The notes under the pieces are model-generated. The model saw only the letters and a program-made list of their open reading frames with translations, did not search any database and was not told the DNA's origin. This document shows positions 33,137 to 45,914 of a stretch of DNA of 64,000 bases, piece by piece. The stretch is from Phialocephala subalpina (Eukaryota > Ascomycota > Leotiomycetes > Helotiales > Mollisiaceae), in assembly GCA_900073065.1 (NCBI GenBank), contig FJOG01000064.1, forward strand, positions 1,930 to 65,929, in the 5' to 3' direction. The translations under genes were made by a program, and so were the position numbers. Every line of letters starts with the position of its first letter. Position 1 is the first letter of the stretch.

Positions 33137-33659
33137 TCAACTGAATCTATCGCCCTTCCTGGCCCGGAAAGGTTCGCTCGCTTCGTACTTGCTCTTCTCC
33201 AGTACTCTCTGTTTTTCGGTATCCGGAGCATGCCTCGTCGGTGCTGGATCTAAGTTTGCTTCTTGACTTGGTGATCCTGAATGATCCACTCTCGCCGGCG
33301 TCCCGTTGCCAGTACCCCCATAATTCGATGATGTTGTAGCAGAGTACTCGAGAGACTCCTGCATCCGTCTCCGTCTTTGGTCGGCTTCGAATCGAGCTTG
33401 TCGGTCTGCATTAATCGACTTCTTCGCAAAGTAATATGCACCGCCACCAGCTACAAGTAGATCAGAGAGAGGTTCCACATATTGTTGCATAGACAACTGA
33501 CCAACACAGAGTGCGCCCCATCCCACCCTATGAATTGAATGTTAACATGAGCTTCGGATTGTCATGGCAGACGAGGAGATCCGTACCAGAATGATTTAGC
33601 CTTGAAAAGTGTTAGCCAGGAAGCGCTGGACAGGGAAACGGATCTCTAACAGTATTCAT
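33137..33659 (-). CDS. Small single-pass membrane protein encoded by microexons
   Basis: Four exons are needed: 33659-33651 (9 nt), 33600-33587 (14 nt), 33527-33502 (26 nt) and 33450-33137, giving 120 residues. The joined start reads MNTAKSFWVGWGALCVAGGG, then AYYFAKKSINADRQARFEAD. Each intron is 50-59 nt with canonical GT-AG ends; the first has a CTAAC branch site. The Gly/aromatic segment WVGWGALCVAGGGAYYFA is a short membrane helix, followed by a basic, charged region and a low-complexity tail. This resembles a widespread uncharacterised fungal family of tiny, probably mitochondrial or ER membrane proteins. A naive reading would start in the third exon and translate an intron (QLSMQQYVEPLSD), which I reject because splicing restores the conserved core. 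Confidence 0.68.
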
Positions 33660-34269
33660 GTCGGAAGAATTGACCTGGACAACCTCTTTCCTTGATTATA
33701 CAGTGGTATGTAGCAGTTGAGATTCGAGGTAGCCTCAGGAATTCTCAATTGATGCGTGAGGAGAAATAAAATTCTCTCCTGTTGACTTGGAGATGGAAAT
33801 GGCCTGACTGATGCGATCATTCTTGTGGCTGGACTCCACCCAGGCTAAGCTTCGGCGTATGATCCCTGCAGCCCGAAATAGACTGTCAAGCCTTGTCGTG
33901 TCGACGGACAACAAACTGAGCACTTGCCCATGGATGACGAGGCAACAAAATAAACAGTCCTCGACGACGATCGATACCTGTCCTGGTACGCAATCTCAGA
34001 GGTTTATGAGAGAACATCCACGAGCGCAACTTCAACGCGAACGGAGAACACGCAGAGCCAATATTGTCCCCGGAATTTCCTCCCTTGAAGACGAGCGTTG
34101 CCCCTCCATCCCTATGGTTTTACTTGATGATCGACCGCAAGCGATCTCGACGTCTGATCCCCAACCACTCATCTGAACCTGCAACACGATCTATGCAGCT
34201 GTCGTCAAACAACAGATGGACCCGCAACTCTATCTTGCATAAGCCTCGTGCGAGTAAGCTGTCTTCGAA

Positions 34270-37200
34270 ATGGAGGAATCGGGGGAAGAGAGCCTAGATG
34301 GCTCGTCCATTGTAGGGCTCCGTCGCAGAGTCTCTCCTCCTGTGTATGCTGACAATATGTCTAGAAACCTGTATCCTCCCTCCGTTCCCACTTCGAACAG
34401 ATGGCAAATGCGAAGCCAAATAATACATTCGGAACCAAAGCCCTCTCGCCTCAACCGACTGGTGGAAGTGTCAGTAATGGTACCAGAGATGTTTTCAGAT
34501 CGACGCCAGAGAAACAAGAAGATGTGCCGTTTGGAGACGTGTTGCGGGCTGCCAGAGGCAGAGAGAAAGATGCTGGAGATACTGGCCTTCGCCCTCCTCG
34601 TACAACTTCTGCCAATATGTCGCCTTCCCCAACCAGAGCACTACGCCCACGACCTGTATCCACAGTCCCTCCAGCTGTCACGGTTCTGCCACCTCAATCG
34701 CCGCCTAAAAACAAGAACATGAACCTCACTTTGTCAAGCACTCCTTCCTACCTCTCAACGGACACTCCATTGTCAGCTACTTCTGGTGGCTCTTCTCCCA
34801 GACACTTCAGGATTCCAAGTCGGCCGCAGACTCCTCTTCTAGAACCAGGAAAGTCCCCTCGATTACCGGCCTCTCAACCTCCCTCACCACCACCTCCTCG
34901 AAGATCAGGTGAGCTCAGACGGGAACATCCAGCTGGTAAAGGGCCACCTCCACCTGTCAATCGCGCAGAGAAGCCGAAAATTGCCAGCAAGCCTATGTCC
35001 TTGGCGTTCCGCATGGAAGCAACTACACTTGAACCAGGCACCTCTCAGCATTATGACGAAAAAACTTCGCCGTTCAGCACCCCTCCGAGCAGTGGAAGTA
35101 GCCCCAGTCCTGAGCACGAACTTCCACCGCCTATTACCCAACCACGACCTTGGAATCCAGCCCAAAAGACTTCTGTAATACAGAAAAGCTTCGAGCCACC
35201 TCCAGTACATCATTCCGTTATAGCCAAGAGGAAGGATCAAGATACAAATGGCTTGGGTAGGAGCATAATCATGCCTCAAGTAACCGGTGAACAGCGGCCA
35301 GCTCTGCCTACAAGACCTCAATTAAGACAAGAAACCTCGAAACCTCGAAATCTTGAGAATGCCATGATGCCACCACCACCACCTCGCCCCTCAATGGACA
35401 GGACACGTCCAGCTGTAACTGCCAGTGAAAACACGACAACTTTTGCAACGCCTCCTAAAAGAGTGTTTTCGACTCCAACGACCACACTGCAAACGCCTAC
35501 GAGGACACACGGAAGGTCAATGACCGTTGATAGACATTCTGACAGGGCCCCAAATGAGATTCGCACCCCAATTACACCACTTGCACCTCATGCGGATGGC
35601 CGGGCGTCGCTTGATGTCCGCCCAACCACGTCAATAATCAAAGAGCTGCACCCAAATCTTGGGGAGTATCCTGATGCCTCACGATCAAACCGACGACCAC
35701 CATTCTTCAAGCAAGGAGCTCATGAAATCTCGACCAAGTATGACACAAGAATTCTCGATGTTTGTGGCGAATTTGTTTGCACGTCAGGTCACTTGACAAG
35801 AGTGTGGAGCCTGCTCGACGGAGAAATCGTCACCAGTCTCGCACATACAGAAGGTATCAAGATAGTCTCTGTCGGATTCAAGCCTGCGGCCGACATGAAC
35901 GACGAGGGTACACGTGTTTGGCTCGGAAATAACATCGGAGAGCTGACGGAAATTGACGTGCGGACACAAAGTATCGTCTCTAGTAAAAGTGGTGCTCACA
36001 CACGTCGTGAAATCATCAAGATGTACAGGCATCGGATGGAGATGTGGACGCTCGATGATGGCGGTACTCTGCATCTTTGGGCACCAGACAGTACTGGCGC
36101 TCCAAATCTCACCAACCCCACCCAGAGCTTCAGAGTACCAAAAGGCCATACATTCTCTATGGTCGTGGGCGACGAGTTATGGCACGCTACTGGTAAAGAT
36201 ATCAGAGTCTTCGTTCCTACAGTTGATGGATCAACCCAATTTCAAGTCCTACAACGCCCTCTCTTCCAGCCAAACACAGGTGACATTACCTCTGGCACAA
36301 TCTTGAGCTCACAGCCTGATAAGGTGTACTTTGGTCATACCGATGGAAAAGTCAGCATATACTCAAGACGAGATTATTCATGTCTTGGCGTTGTGAGCAT
36401 CAGTGTATACAAAATCACTACATTGGCTGGTGTGGGTGGATATCTCTGGGCTGGCTTCAGTACTGGCATGATTTATGTCTACGATACTACGAAGTCACCT
36501 TGGCTGGTCAAGAAAGACTGGAGTGCTCATAAAGATCCTGTCATCAAATTACTGTCCGACCAAAGCAGTTGCTGGTCCCTCGAGCGCGCGCAGGTCATCT
36601 CACTTGGGCAAGATAATATGCTACGTGTCTGGGACGGACTGCTTCAGGAGGACTGGCTTGAGACTCAAATGCAGGCACAAGAAGCTGAGTTCTGTGAGCT
36701 GAATACCATCACGACTCTGGTCATGACGTGGAACGCAGGCGCATCAACCCCTTATCACCTCCAGCATTCCGATCAAGATGCAAAGTTCTTCCGCGATCTC
36801 ATTCAAGGAAGTGGTTCGCCAGACATCCTGGTCTTCGGTTTTCAAGAACTTGTGGACTTGGAGAACAAAAAGACAGTTACAAAGAGTTTCTTCAAATCGA
36901 AGAAGAAAGACCCCACCGAGCAGGAGCACATGAGTCACCAATATCGAGATTGGCGAGACTTCTTGACCCGGTCCTTGGATGATTACATGCCGCGCGACGA
37001 GCTCTATCATCTCCTTCACACAGCTCATCTCGTTGGACTCTTCACTTGTATCTTCGTTAAAGCTTCGTTACGGGAACGCATCAAGAGCCTTAGCGCTGCC
37101 GAAGTGAAGCGTGGAATGGGCGGAGCACTGGGAAATAAAGGAGCCCTGGTTATAAGATTCGTATTAGACGACACTTCTCTCTGCTTCATCAACTGTCATC

Positions 37201-37943
37201 TTGCTGCAGGCCAGACGCAGACGAAAGACCGAAATGCCGACATCACAGCTATCTTAGAAGGCCCGATATTACCGGCTGAAAGAGATCACAGTGTGAGGCA
37301 GGACAGCTACATAGGAGGTGGAGATGGTACGATGATTCTGGATCACGAAATTTGTATCCTGAACGGAGATCTCAACTATCGCATCGACACCATGGGTCGA
37401 GATACTGTAGTCAGCGCAGTGAAGTCGAACAATCTCAGCAAGCTCCTGGAAAGAGACCAGTTACTTGCATCAAAGAGGAAGAACCCATGGTTCAAATTAC
37501 GATCGTTCGTGGAAATGCCAATCACCTTTGCGCCAACCTACAAATACGATGTAGGAACAGACAACTATGACACCAGCGAGAAGAAGCGCTCTCCAGCCTG
37601 GTGTGATAGAGTCATGTATCGAGGCAGGGACAACCATCGTGTGAAGCAGTTGGATTATCGGCGCCACGAAGTTCGAGTCTCTGATCATCGCCCTGTCACT
37701 GGTTCATTCGAAATGGTGATCAAGACCGTCTCGCCAAAGAAACGTGTGATGAAATGGGATGAATGTCAAAAGCGAATGTTGGAGAGGAAGGAGAGGCTTG
37801 CAAATGAAGCAAGGTAAGCTCACATTCTGCATGGCCTGAATTGTTATTGACGCTTGCATAGTCTCAACTACCTCACCACTGTACTTGGCTTTGATTTAGC
37901 GACCAGCCAAAAGCTGATCTCTCAAAAACAGAAAGCCCGATGA
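34270..37943 (+). CDS. Inositol-polyphosphate 5-phosphatase with WD40-like region
   Basis: Three exons (34270-34311, 34365-37813, 37862-37943) give about 1190 residues. Splicing of exon 1 yields MEESGEESLDGSSI-KPVSSLRSHFEQM. Residues ~15-430 are proline/serine-rich and disordered. Residues ~450-790 form a beta-propeller-like WD40 region (DTRILDVCGEFVCTSGHLTR, LSQ/GHTDGKVSIYSR-type strands). The phosphatase domain follows with every catalytic motif: VMTWNAGASTP, VFGFQELVDLENKK, MGGALGNKGALVIRF, FINCHLAAGQ, LNGDLNYRID, SPAWCDRVMYRG and VSDHRPVTGSF. It removes the 5-phosphate from phosphoinositides at membranes. The tail after the last intron is SLNYLTTVLGFDLATSQKL. It is divergent from the small membrane-protein gene, sharing about 600 bp of promoter. 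Confidence 0.92.
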
Positions 37944-38537
37944 AGACATCAGGATATTGTCAGAGTATTGTATAAACACAACGATTCAGGCCAGGCACGC
38001 CCAAGTAAAGATCAAGGCTTCATCGGCCTTTACCCACATCACTACACGTGATGCCCGATCAGATCATCGGCTAGGGTAGTGCATCTGGAAAGTGTTAACG
38101 TCACGGCTCGCGATCGCAGGAGCAAATGAGCTGTCGTGCAACCACAGGAGCTTGTACTCCGAGCTATACGCTAATGTGGCATGATGGCACGAGCTGCAGG
38201 AACAGACCCCGCAATATCAATTGAGACGGCTGAGCTGGATAGTGACGAGATGTATTTAGTGTAGCACGACACAAATAAATGCGGACTCTGATCTCACGCG
38301 ACCTCCATCTTTTCTCTCACCATTGTTGGTGTTCCTTCTTTCATGTTTTACGATTGATGCCTGCCCCCCCTCCTTGTGAATTGAAGCTTGATGTTCATGA
38401 AATTTTCCCCACGACTGATCAACACGTCATTGATTTCACCTCAACTTCTCAGACCAAAATCTTCCCACTCCCATTTTTTTAACTTCCAATCCCTCAATTT
38501 CCATCCCATTCGACCATTCATATCAACCTTTTCCAAA
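37944..38537. other. Intergenic
   Basis: About 600 bp between the phosphatase and the GFA-family gene, both on the plus strand. The part just before 38538 is rich in C and T (ccctcaatttccatcccattcgaccattc), a typical fungal 5' leader. Nothing else is seen. Confidence 0.35.
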
Positions 38538-39491
38538 ATGTCTCCCTCAGCCGCCGACAAAGACACCGCTAAATCCGCCGGCCACTCCTCCAACGACGTC
38601 GAAGGCGAGAAAAACGAATGGAAATTCCGGGAACCCTACAAAGTGCACGAAAATGATCCTGATTTCAAAGCACTATATGAGGGGAGTTGCCATTGTGGAC
38701 GGATTCAGTATCAGTTGAGTAGGGAGAAGCCGCTTGATGCTAAGTTTTGTCATTGTTCGACTTGTCAGATTTTGCATGGTGAGTTTTGCTCCTTCTCCTC
38801 ACTTCGTTTCCTAGAGAGGGGATGAGAGGTCTAGAGGGGCAGGATGGGTGAGGAATGGGAGTGGGGAGGAAGCAGGAGGAGAGCAGCTCGGAATGGAGCG
38901 GGAACGAAGGAGGGGAAGGAGGCTGACGAAAAACAGGAGCACCATTCCAATGGGCAGCTATATTCCACAAATCTGACATCAATTTCACCCACGGACACAA
39001 CGACCTCGGTTGGTACGAAAGCAGCGAGAAGACAACCAAGCATAAACTTCCCTGCAAAGTCTCTTGTGCTTATTGTCGAAGTCCGATCATGGATGAGGGA
39101 CGGAGAATGGTTTTGTTGTTTCCGAGCTTGATTAAGTTTAAGAGTGTGGAAGAGAAGAAGAATTTCGATCCTACGTGAGTTGCGTTCCTTAAATTCTTTG
39201 GAGTTGAGATAGGGATTGGGAAAGCGAAATTTGTGATGGGATGAATGGAGGGGGCAAGGAGAAAGTGGAATATTGATGCTGATGAGATTCAGATGCCATA
39301 TGTTCTACTCAAAGCGTCTAGTGAATATTCCAGACGGACTCCCTAAATGGAGCGAAATGCAGAATAAGTCCGATCTCATCGAAGACAGCCCACCCGAAGC
39401 CATTAAGAAGCGGAAGCGTGAGGTCGAGGAGGAAGAGGAAAACAGCGATAGCAAGGACAACAAGTCTGAGAAGAAGAAGAAGGATTCTTGA
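38538..39491 (+). CDS. GFA (glutathione-dependent formaldehyde-activating)/CENP-V family zinc protein
   Basis: Three exons (38538-38778, 38937-39174, 39293-39491) give 225 residues. Zinc-binding cysteines appear as GSCHCGRIQYQL, KFCHCSTCQILHG and CKVSCAYCRSPIMDEGRRM, the pattern of the GFA (DUF636) fold. APFQWAAIFHKSDINFTHG after the first intron is also typical. The last 50 residues are acidic and lysine-rich (EVEEEEENSDSKDNKSEKKK) and look disordered. The introns, 158 and 118 nt, are longer than most here; the first carries GCTGACG before its acceptor. The start at MSPSAADKD is the first ATG giving an N-terminus of usual length. Substrate unknown; many relatives are not true formaldehyde-activating enzymes. 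Confidence 0.82.
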
Positions 39492-39522
39492 CTATAAGGT
39501 CTCAATCAAAATCGGTTCCTAT

Positions 39523-41471
39523 CTACAAGTTGAAATATCCTGGGTAGAGTTTGGTGAAGACATGATCTGGATCGTATTCGTCTCGAATGCTGCGCAAGCG
39601 TGCTAAGTTCTTTGCTCCGTAGGACTCGAAGACTGGTTGCCGTTTCCCGGCATAGTTTTGATAAAGGAAAGGGTGCCACAGACCCCGTTCCTTGGCGAGT
39701 GCTACGGAGCGGCCGAGGATGTTTTTACTTGCTTGAAGTGTGATTTCGTCGTCCTTTGGATCCTTCCAAGCGATCGTTGTCTCTAGCACTATGGCTTTCG
39801 TCAGCATGAGATTCAGTTGTGAAGTATCAGAGAGTTCTTACACATCAATGGTCCATCATCGGGACTTATTCCAAGACAATTTCCTCCGTTCTTTTGGAAG
39901 TGCGCAATCTCAGCTTTGGTGATGATCTGCATGGGAAGTGCCGAAACCATGCCCTTTAAGTGGCGTATTTTCTCAGTCTCTTCCATGTAAATGTTAGTAA
40001 TCTCCTTCATCAAGTCCGTATCAAGCTTGAATGTCGCGGTCTCATAAGACACCCTGCATCAATCAGTCAGGAATCCAATTCATCACGCCGAGGATGTAAC
40101 GTACCGTTGGCGAGCGCTGTTCAATGATTTAAGCTCCCTTGCAAAGTCAGTGGTTTTGGCAATTCGATCCGACGCCCAAATCTTCTTTGCGCGATGCATT
40201 GTCCCAAAGCCTGGTGCGCCTTCGAGTCCTTTCCCATGATTCATTTGTCCGACCAGGACATACGTTTGCACAATCGAGAAGAAGCATATCACGCCGTAAG
40301 CATGAGCGAAGATATCCGTTTCGGCCTCCACTCCGATCTCGCCGAGCATGCCTGCAACATCATTGAAGCCGACGCAATATCCCAGTTTGCAAGCAAGAGT
40401 GGTTACCGCTCCCAGCGATTTTTCAATCAAGTCAGTTGGGGTCCAAGAGAACTGGCGTGGAATGCCGAGGGAAGATAGCCGTTCAGATACGTCGGATAGG
40501 AGCATCAAATCACAACCTCCCCACATGGGAGTGTCGACATGGTTGTACACGTCAAAGCGGGTGACGACGCCGAAGTTCTTGCCGCCGCCTCGAAGAGCCC
40601 AATAAAGGTCCGGGTTCGCAACCTGGTTGATGTTGGAGATCGAGCCATTGGCAAGAACGAGCTGGGAGATAGTGTTAGTGTTAGTATCAGAAAATTCAGA
40701 GAAAAATGTCCCGGGTCGGGTGCGAGTGCATGGCTCTCGGCAGTCTATCGAACATTAGAAACTTCAACTCGCCTCATAGTTGTAGACATTGTCTGCACCC
40801 CATCCATGGCGACGAGAAATGAAGGAGATCCCTCCTAGTCACGTAGTGAGTCTGGGTTCTAATCAAGGGATGGCTTGAATGCTTACCACCAAGCAGGAAG
40901 CCACCGACTCCAACTTGAGCATCTCGAGCTCCCACCACAGTCACATTGAACGGATCCAGGTAGTCATACACGTCAATCCACCTGTTTCCAGGTCCGATGG
41001 AAGTAGTCTTCCGATCCTCAGATATGTGCAACATGTTCAAGTTGCGAAGATCAAGAGTGATGCCTCCGGGAGCGTTTGAGGCCCCCGAGAACATTGCATG
41101 TCCACCACTCTTGACAGCAAAGATGCAATCGTACTGGGTGATTACTTTAATGGCGTCTGAAACATCTTGAGCGGAGTCTGGAAGTACTACACATGCTGGA
41201 ACAGTCTCTCGTTGTTGGTCGGAGTAATAGTCCACGAATAGGGTAGGAGGCATGTCTTGGTAGTGGGCTTTTCCACCCAGAACGTTGATGAGAGATCTGC
41301 ACTGGTGGGTATCAATACTGGAGATGCAGGGCTGAATGAAATGCTAACCGCATTGTGACAGTCTGTGCCGCTCCCCTCAGAATTCAATGGAATCTGAGCA
41401 TCTTCCTGCCCCTTAACCTCGAGAGCAAATAATATGCAAAGCAGTAACAGACTCGCAAAAGATTGAACCAT
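39523..41471 (-). CDS. Secreted BBE-type FAD-linked oxidase
   Basis: Six exons on the minus strand (41471-41349, 41301-40887, 40834-40773, 40661-40105, 40053-39842, 39788-39523) give 544 residues. MVQSFASLLLLCILFALEVKG is a signal peptide. PACVVLPDSAQDVSDAIKVI, FAVKSGGHAMFSGASN (His of the GGH motif that binds FAD in this family) and GVGGFLLGGGISFISRRHGW are the FAD_binding_4 core; YWALRGGGKNFGVVTRFDV follows. The C-terminus ARLRSIRDEYDPDHVFTKLY is the berberine-bridge domain end. The third intron (40772-40662) requires a GC donor (AG-GCGAGT) and has repeated CACTAAC branch sites. The family oxidises alcohols, sugars or alkaloid-like metabolites with O2. Lying next to a Zn2Cys6 gene and an acyltransferase, it may serve a secondary pathway. 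It converges on the GFA gene, with 31 bp between stops. Confidence 0.86.
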
Positions 41472-42335
41472 CGTCGCGACTTTGACAGAAAATGAAGATC
41501 AAAGAAGAAGCTCTCGATGGGGAAAGGGAAAGAACGTCTGATATAAAATACCTGTATCACTGGAACGGATATGCAAAGCCCCATGCCGTACGGTGCTGAC
41601 GGAGCCAGTCGTAATGGTAAGCCAATCACGAGCGCGCATTTTGCCAAGAATATACCTAGTACACGGAGCATCCTCGGTCGGAACAAAGAGACGTGAGATT
41701 TTCAGCTTCCTCAGCTTTAAGATATCTCTGTGCATTCCAAATCCTCCGGATCGTCTACACTTGAGACGTGAGACTTGAATCGAACGAGGAGAGTGATCTG
41801 GAGGTCGACATCGAGGCATACGAATGCGATGAGCAAGGAAACGACAAGGCAGAACGGAAAACGAGCAGATACAAGCACAATGTATACCGGATACGGGAAA
41901 CCGGAGGACTCAAAGGCCCATTGTCGTTGGTAAGTGCCATCGATTCCGGATGCTGAGCTGGCAGGATTATGGTCGTTTGCGAATGGAGACATGAGCGCGA
42001 AGAAATCATCAACCTTGGCCTTTTGGATCTTCTGCAATGCAGAGTGTAACCAAATACCGATACATCAGAAGAAAGCTAGGTTCATAATTAATGGCTCAAT
42101 GGAGAAGATCCATCATACAGAGGGAAGAGAAAGTATCGGTATATTGAATGCGATTCCCGCTTGATGTGGCTAGTCTACATTGGGTATGGCTCGTACCCCT
42201 GACAGGTCTGAGAGCAACCAAAAATCCTCAACTCAACATGTATGCTTATTCATATTCTACGTATCAGATGTCTAATCAACGTCGCTATCAAAGCTCCTAT
42301 CAAGAACACAAGCGTGGCTTTGTATCAGGTTCGTG
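41472..42335. other. Divergent promoter region
   Basis: About 860 bp separates the BBE oxidase (minus) from the Zn2Cys6 factor (plus). It probably carries both promoters and possibly binding sites for the factor, but I see no clear repeated CGG-type palindrome. Open frames are short and unlike known proteins. Confidence 0.35.
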
Positions 42336-44175
42336 ATGGTATTCAAGGGGAAGCTGAGTCGCGGATGCGAATCCTGCAGGTGGGTGTCGTCTACTGAAAC
42401 ATTGCATCTACCACTAAAGAATGATGTCTGACGCATTTTATGTAGGAAGCTGCATACGAAAGCAAGTATGATCTGGAAGATCTTGTTAAGGACTGTACTG
42501 ACTCATATTAGTGCGATGAAAAACGTCCAGCTTGCTCACGTTGTGTGAGGACGAAGAGGAGTTGCACTGGCTACCGAGACGAGCTCGACCTCATGTTCCG
42601 CCGCGCAGATGTCAAATCGAAGGAGAGGAGCCGAAAGTCAGGCACGAAAAACCACGAGCAGCTCTCTCTTGTTGTGGGTTCTAAACCGTCACATGACTAT
42701 ACTATGATGCGGGCTAGAGAAGAGAGCCAGTTTCTCCTGAGCGGGAGTCACGGCCGGGCATTGCCGCCTTCAAAAGAGTATCTGGCATTATGTTTCTTTT
42801 ATCAGACTACATTGGAGCCATTGATAGATGCCGACCACATTCAATATCTCCACCTCCAGCTCCCGACTCTCTTTTCTCAATGTGGAGCAGATTCCGCTTT
42901 ACATTTAGCTACGCAGGCCATATCTCTCGCTGTCTGGGCAAAATCGCGGCCCAATGATATGGATGCAAGACATCTATCCAGAACGCGTTATTTGCAATCG
43001 TTATCAGCAATGAAGGCAGCTATCCGAGACGCAGTCAAAGTCAAGAGTGACGAAACTTTGTATACTGTTCTACTTCTTTCTGGCTATGAGGTTTGTAATT
43101 CCGGCTTGGATATTGGTCATCTTTTCTCCAATTCACCTTGATCAGTTCTGATGCGAAATTTGATATAGACGATCACATTCGATTCAGAAGCACTACCTGC
43201 ATGGGGTGCACACATTGATGGCGCCACCGCTTTGGTCAGCCATCGTGGCAGAGAAAACTTTTGCACTCCGTTCGCATGCAACATGTTTCTCTTTATCCGA
43301 CGGAACACTGTAAGTTTCTTCCCCTCTACAGGCTGCAGGCTTCTGATACAACGCCACAGATTCAAAGTCAATCACAGATCTCTGAGCCTATAGACAAGAT
43401 CTTCGATGAGTTTGCTGAGATCCTATCACCGTATGAGAACGTCGAAGATAGACTTCTGTCAAAGACCATGCACATCCCCAAACTCCAGTCTTTAGCAAAC
43501 AGTCTTATCTCACGGCCGACTTACGCCGTTGATGTCAATGAAGTGTTCGAGCTCATCCAAGCTGCTGAGGACATAGATCGCGAGCTCGTAAATTGGGCTA
43601 GACAGATACCCATCAATTGGTCTCATACGACCGTCACACGTATGGCCCCACAGCTTTCAAGGTCGACCTTCATTCCAATTCAGATCCATCGCTATCCCCA
43701 CTTCTATGCAGCTCGCGTCTGGAACTCGTATCGCGTTCATCGTCTCATCATACAGTCCATTCTGTTCCGCGTCTCCTCTTGCATGTATCTCTCAACAGAC
43801 TACCGTCAGGGCCGCACAGAGAAGATCAACAGGGTTATGGTCGATGACGTGTGCGCCAGTGTCCCGTTCCTTCTGGGCTACGACTTGTCAGAATTGAAGC
43901 GTTCTGCTGACAATCTTCAAGACGAAAACTTCCTGTGGCCACAGAGTATGATGACTAAGGCTGGTATTTCTGGGCATACGGGGAAATTCTCCCTCATATG
44001 GCCATTGTATATCGCATGCAGTGTGCCCTCGATTCCAGAAACACAACGGAGATGGATGCGGGCACAGCTGGGATGGATTGCCGAGACTGGAGTAGCCCAA
44101 GCACAATCTGTTCTCGACGCCGAGAGCCAGACTTTGATGGGAGGACCCGAGAGCTTCAGATTTGATTGTGTATGA
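42336..44175 (+). CDS. Zn2Cys6 transcription factor (cluster regulator candidate)
   Basis: Exons 42336-42379, 42450-42465 (16 nt), 42512-43090, 43169-43309 and 43360-44175 give about 531 residues. The joined N-terminus reads MVFKGKLSRGCESCSCIRKQ, then CDEKRPACSRCVRTKRSC: a binuclear cluster with spacing C-x2-C-x6-C-x6-C-x2-C-x6-C. That spacing and the reading frame appear only if the 16-nt exon starts after the AG at 42448-42449. The middle region (CFFYQTTLEPLIDADHIQYL, AAIRDAVKVKSDETLYTVLL) matches the fungal-specific factor domain. It is placed between the BBE oxidase and the acyltransferase, as expected for a pathway-specific regulator. The target genes are inferred from position only. The C-terminal exon is uninterrupted. 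Confidence 0.8.
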
Positions 44176-45664
44176 AGTTAAGCCATGGGCTGTGCTTTTC
44201 TATCGGATGGCTCTGGACGATCCCGACAATCGCTCTACTCGCTCTAGGTTCCATGTCTTGACGCTCGGGCCCCCGGTGAAAGGTGCGGTCCACAAGCTCC
44301 TCCCAAACAGGAAATAGTCGAGACGGCCAATCAGCGGTTGGGCCTGCACGTGATACATCAGTCCACAGCGCGATTCTTGACCTCCAGGAGATTAAGCAGA
44401 GGAGTACATTGCGATTGTCAAATAGGAAACCAGTATGTGGTCCCGAGTGGTGCCGTCGTATCGGAGACTTCGGGCTTCCAAGGACAGATGCTTGCAACAG
44501 CATAAAGACCAACATCCCCGAGCAGATTTTGGAATCGTCGTTGCCTTTACAAATTCAGTTTAACATCATTTTCTACACAGCTTGTGCCTATTCTGAATTA
44601 TTTCGTGGCAGCATAATGGGTTCCAGTATCCAAAAATCTCAGTCGGCAGATGTCGAAAAGTCGAAAAGCCATCTTGTGACCGCCGGAGACTATGGCTTAA
44701 AGCTCGAGATGCCGGTGAAGCAGAAGCTATCAGCTTTAGATATGAATATGCCCAGATTGTACGGGTCTCGATGGATACTCTGCTTTCCTCTGTTGGCAGG
44801 CATAGATAAAGCTCAAGCGTAAGAAGTGTCCCTTTTGGATCATGTTGGAGTTGTCACTTCTAACATATTTTCCAACCAGCTTCGAGAATCTGAGAAGAGG
44901 TCTGGCTCATACGATTTCTTCTATACCTTGGATTTCTGGAGACGTGGTAAGTTCTTACAACTCTTAATACCTCGAGCCCTTTTGCGGCCCCTGCCACGAT
45001 TTTGAAAGCTAATATACCGTCATGCCAGGGACCGGAGGAAGGCAGCGATCCAGAGAGCAGCAGAGTTCAGGTGGTAGAAGGCAGTGGCGGCGTTGAGTTC
45101 CGGTACTTTCATCAGAAATCTCATATCCCAGAGCCTAGCTGAAATGATACAGATACAAAGACCTCACCGGAGTCCTGCCATCGTACATTGAGCTGAAGAA
45201 GGACAACTTTACATTCTCCAAACTCACGACACCACTCATTTCCCCACTCAAGGTTATACAAGAGCCTCAGCCAGTCATGGTAGCACAGGCAAATTTCATC
45301 GAAGATGGCCTCCTCCTGACTGTCGGGGTTCATCATTCGGTCTGCGATGGTAGCGCATTTGATCATATCCTCGAAATCTGGGCACATAACACAGGTGTCA
45401 CTCGTGACTCAGGGGCATACAGCCAGTACGATCCTGTCTCGAATGATCGCACACCCTTATGCGAAGGTCTTCCAGCAAACATAGCCGATTTTCCTGAATA
45501 CGTGCTTATGCCCACACCACCCACGGACCCAACTCAGATGGCGCCGCCAACTTTCCAGTTACCTCCAATGACAGTGAAGATCTTCTACCTCTCGCCGGAA
45601 CATCTTACAGACCTCAAGATAGCAGCAGAGGCATTCTCCACCAACGATGCTGTCAGTGCATTCT

Positions 45665-45914
45665 TCTGGCACCACATGACTAAAGCTCGAAACCCGTCCA
45701 ACGATCCCACTGAAGACGAAAAAACATCTGCGGCACTATTTGCGGTGAACATTCGCGGCCGCACAAGCCCCCCGCTCCCTGCGACCTATCTGGGTAATGC
45801 ATTACTTGGAGGTATCACACAACGACTCTCAATAGCCAGCCTGAAAGATACCCAGACTGGACTCTGTCAGGCCGCAGCAGCGTTCCGGAAGGGTCTAAAC
45901 GCGATCAACAGTCC
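45665..45914 (+). repeat. 250-bp tandem duplication, unit 1
   Basis: This unit is immediately followed by an identical copy at 45915-46164; I found no differing base when comparing them by eye. The boundary has only a short shared tc.t word, so the junction could be microhomology-mediated. Confidence 0.9.
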
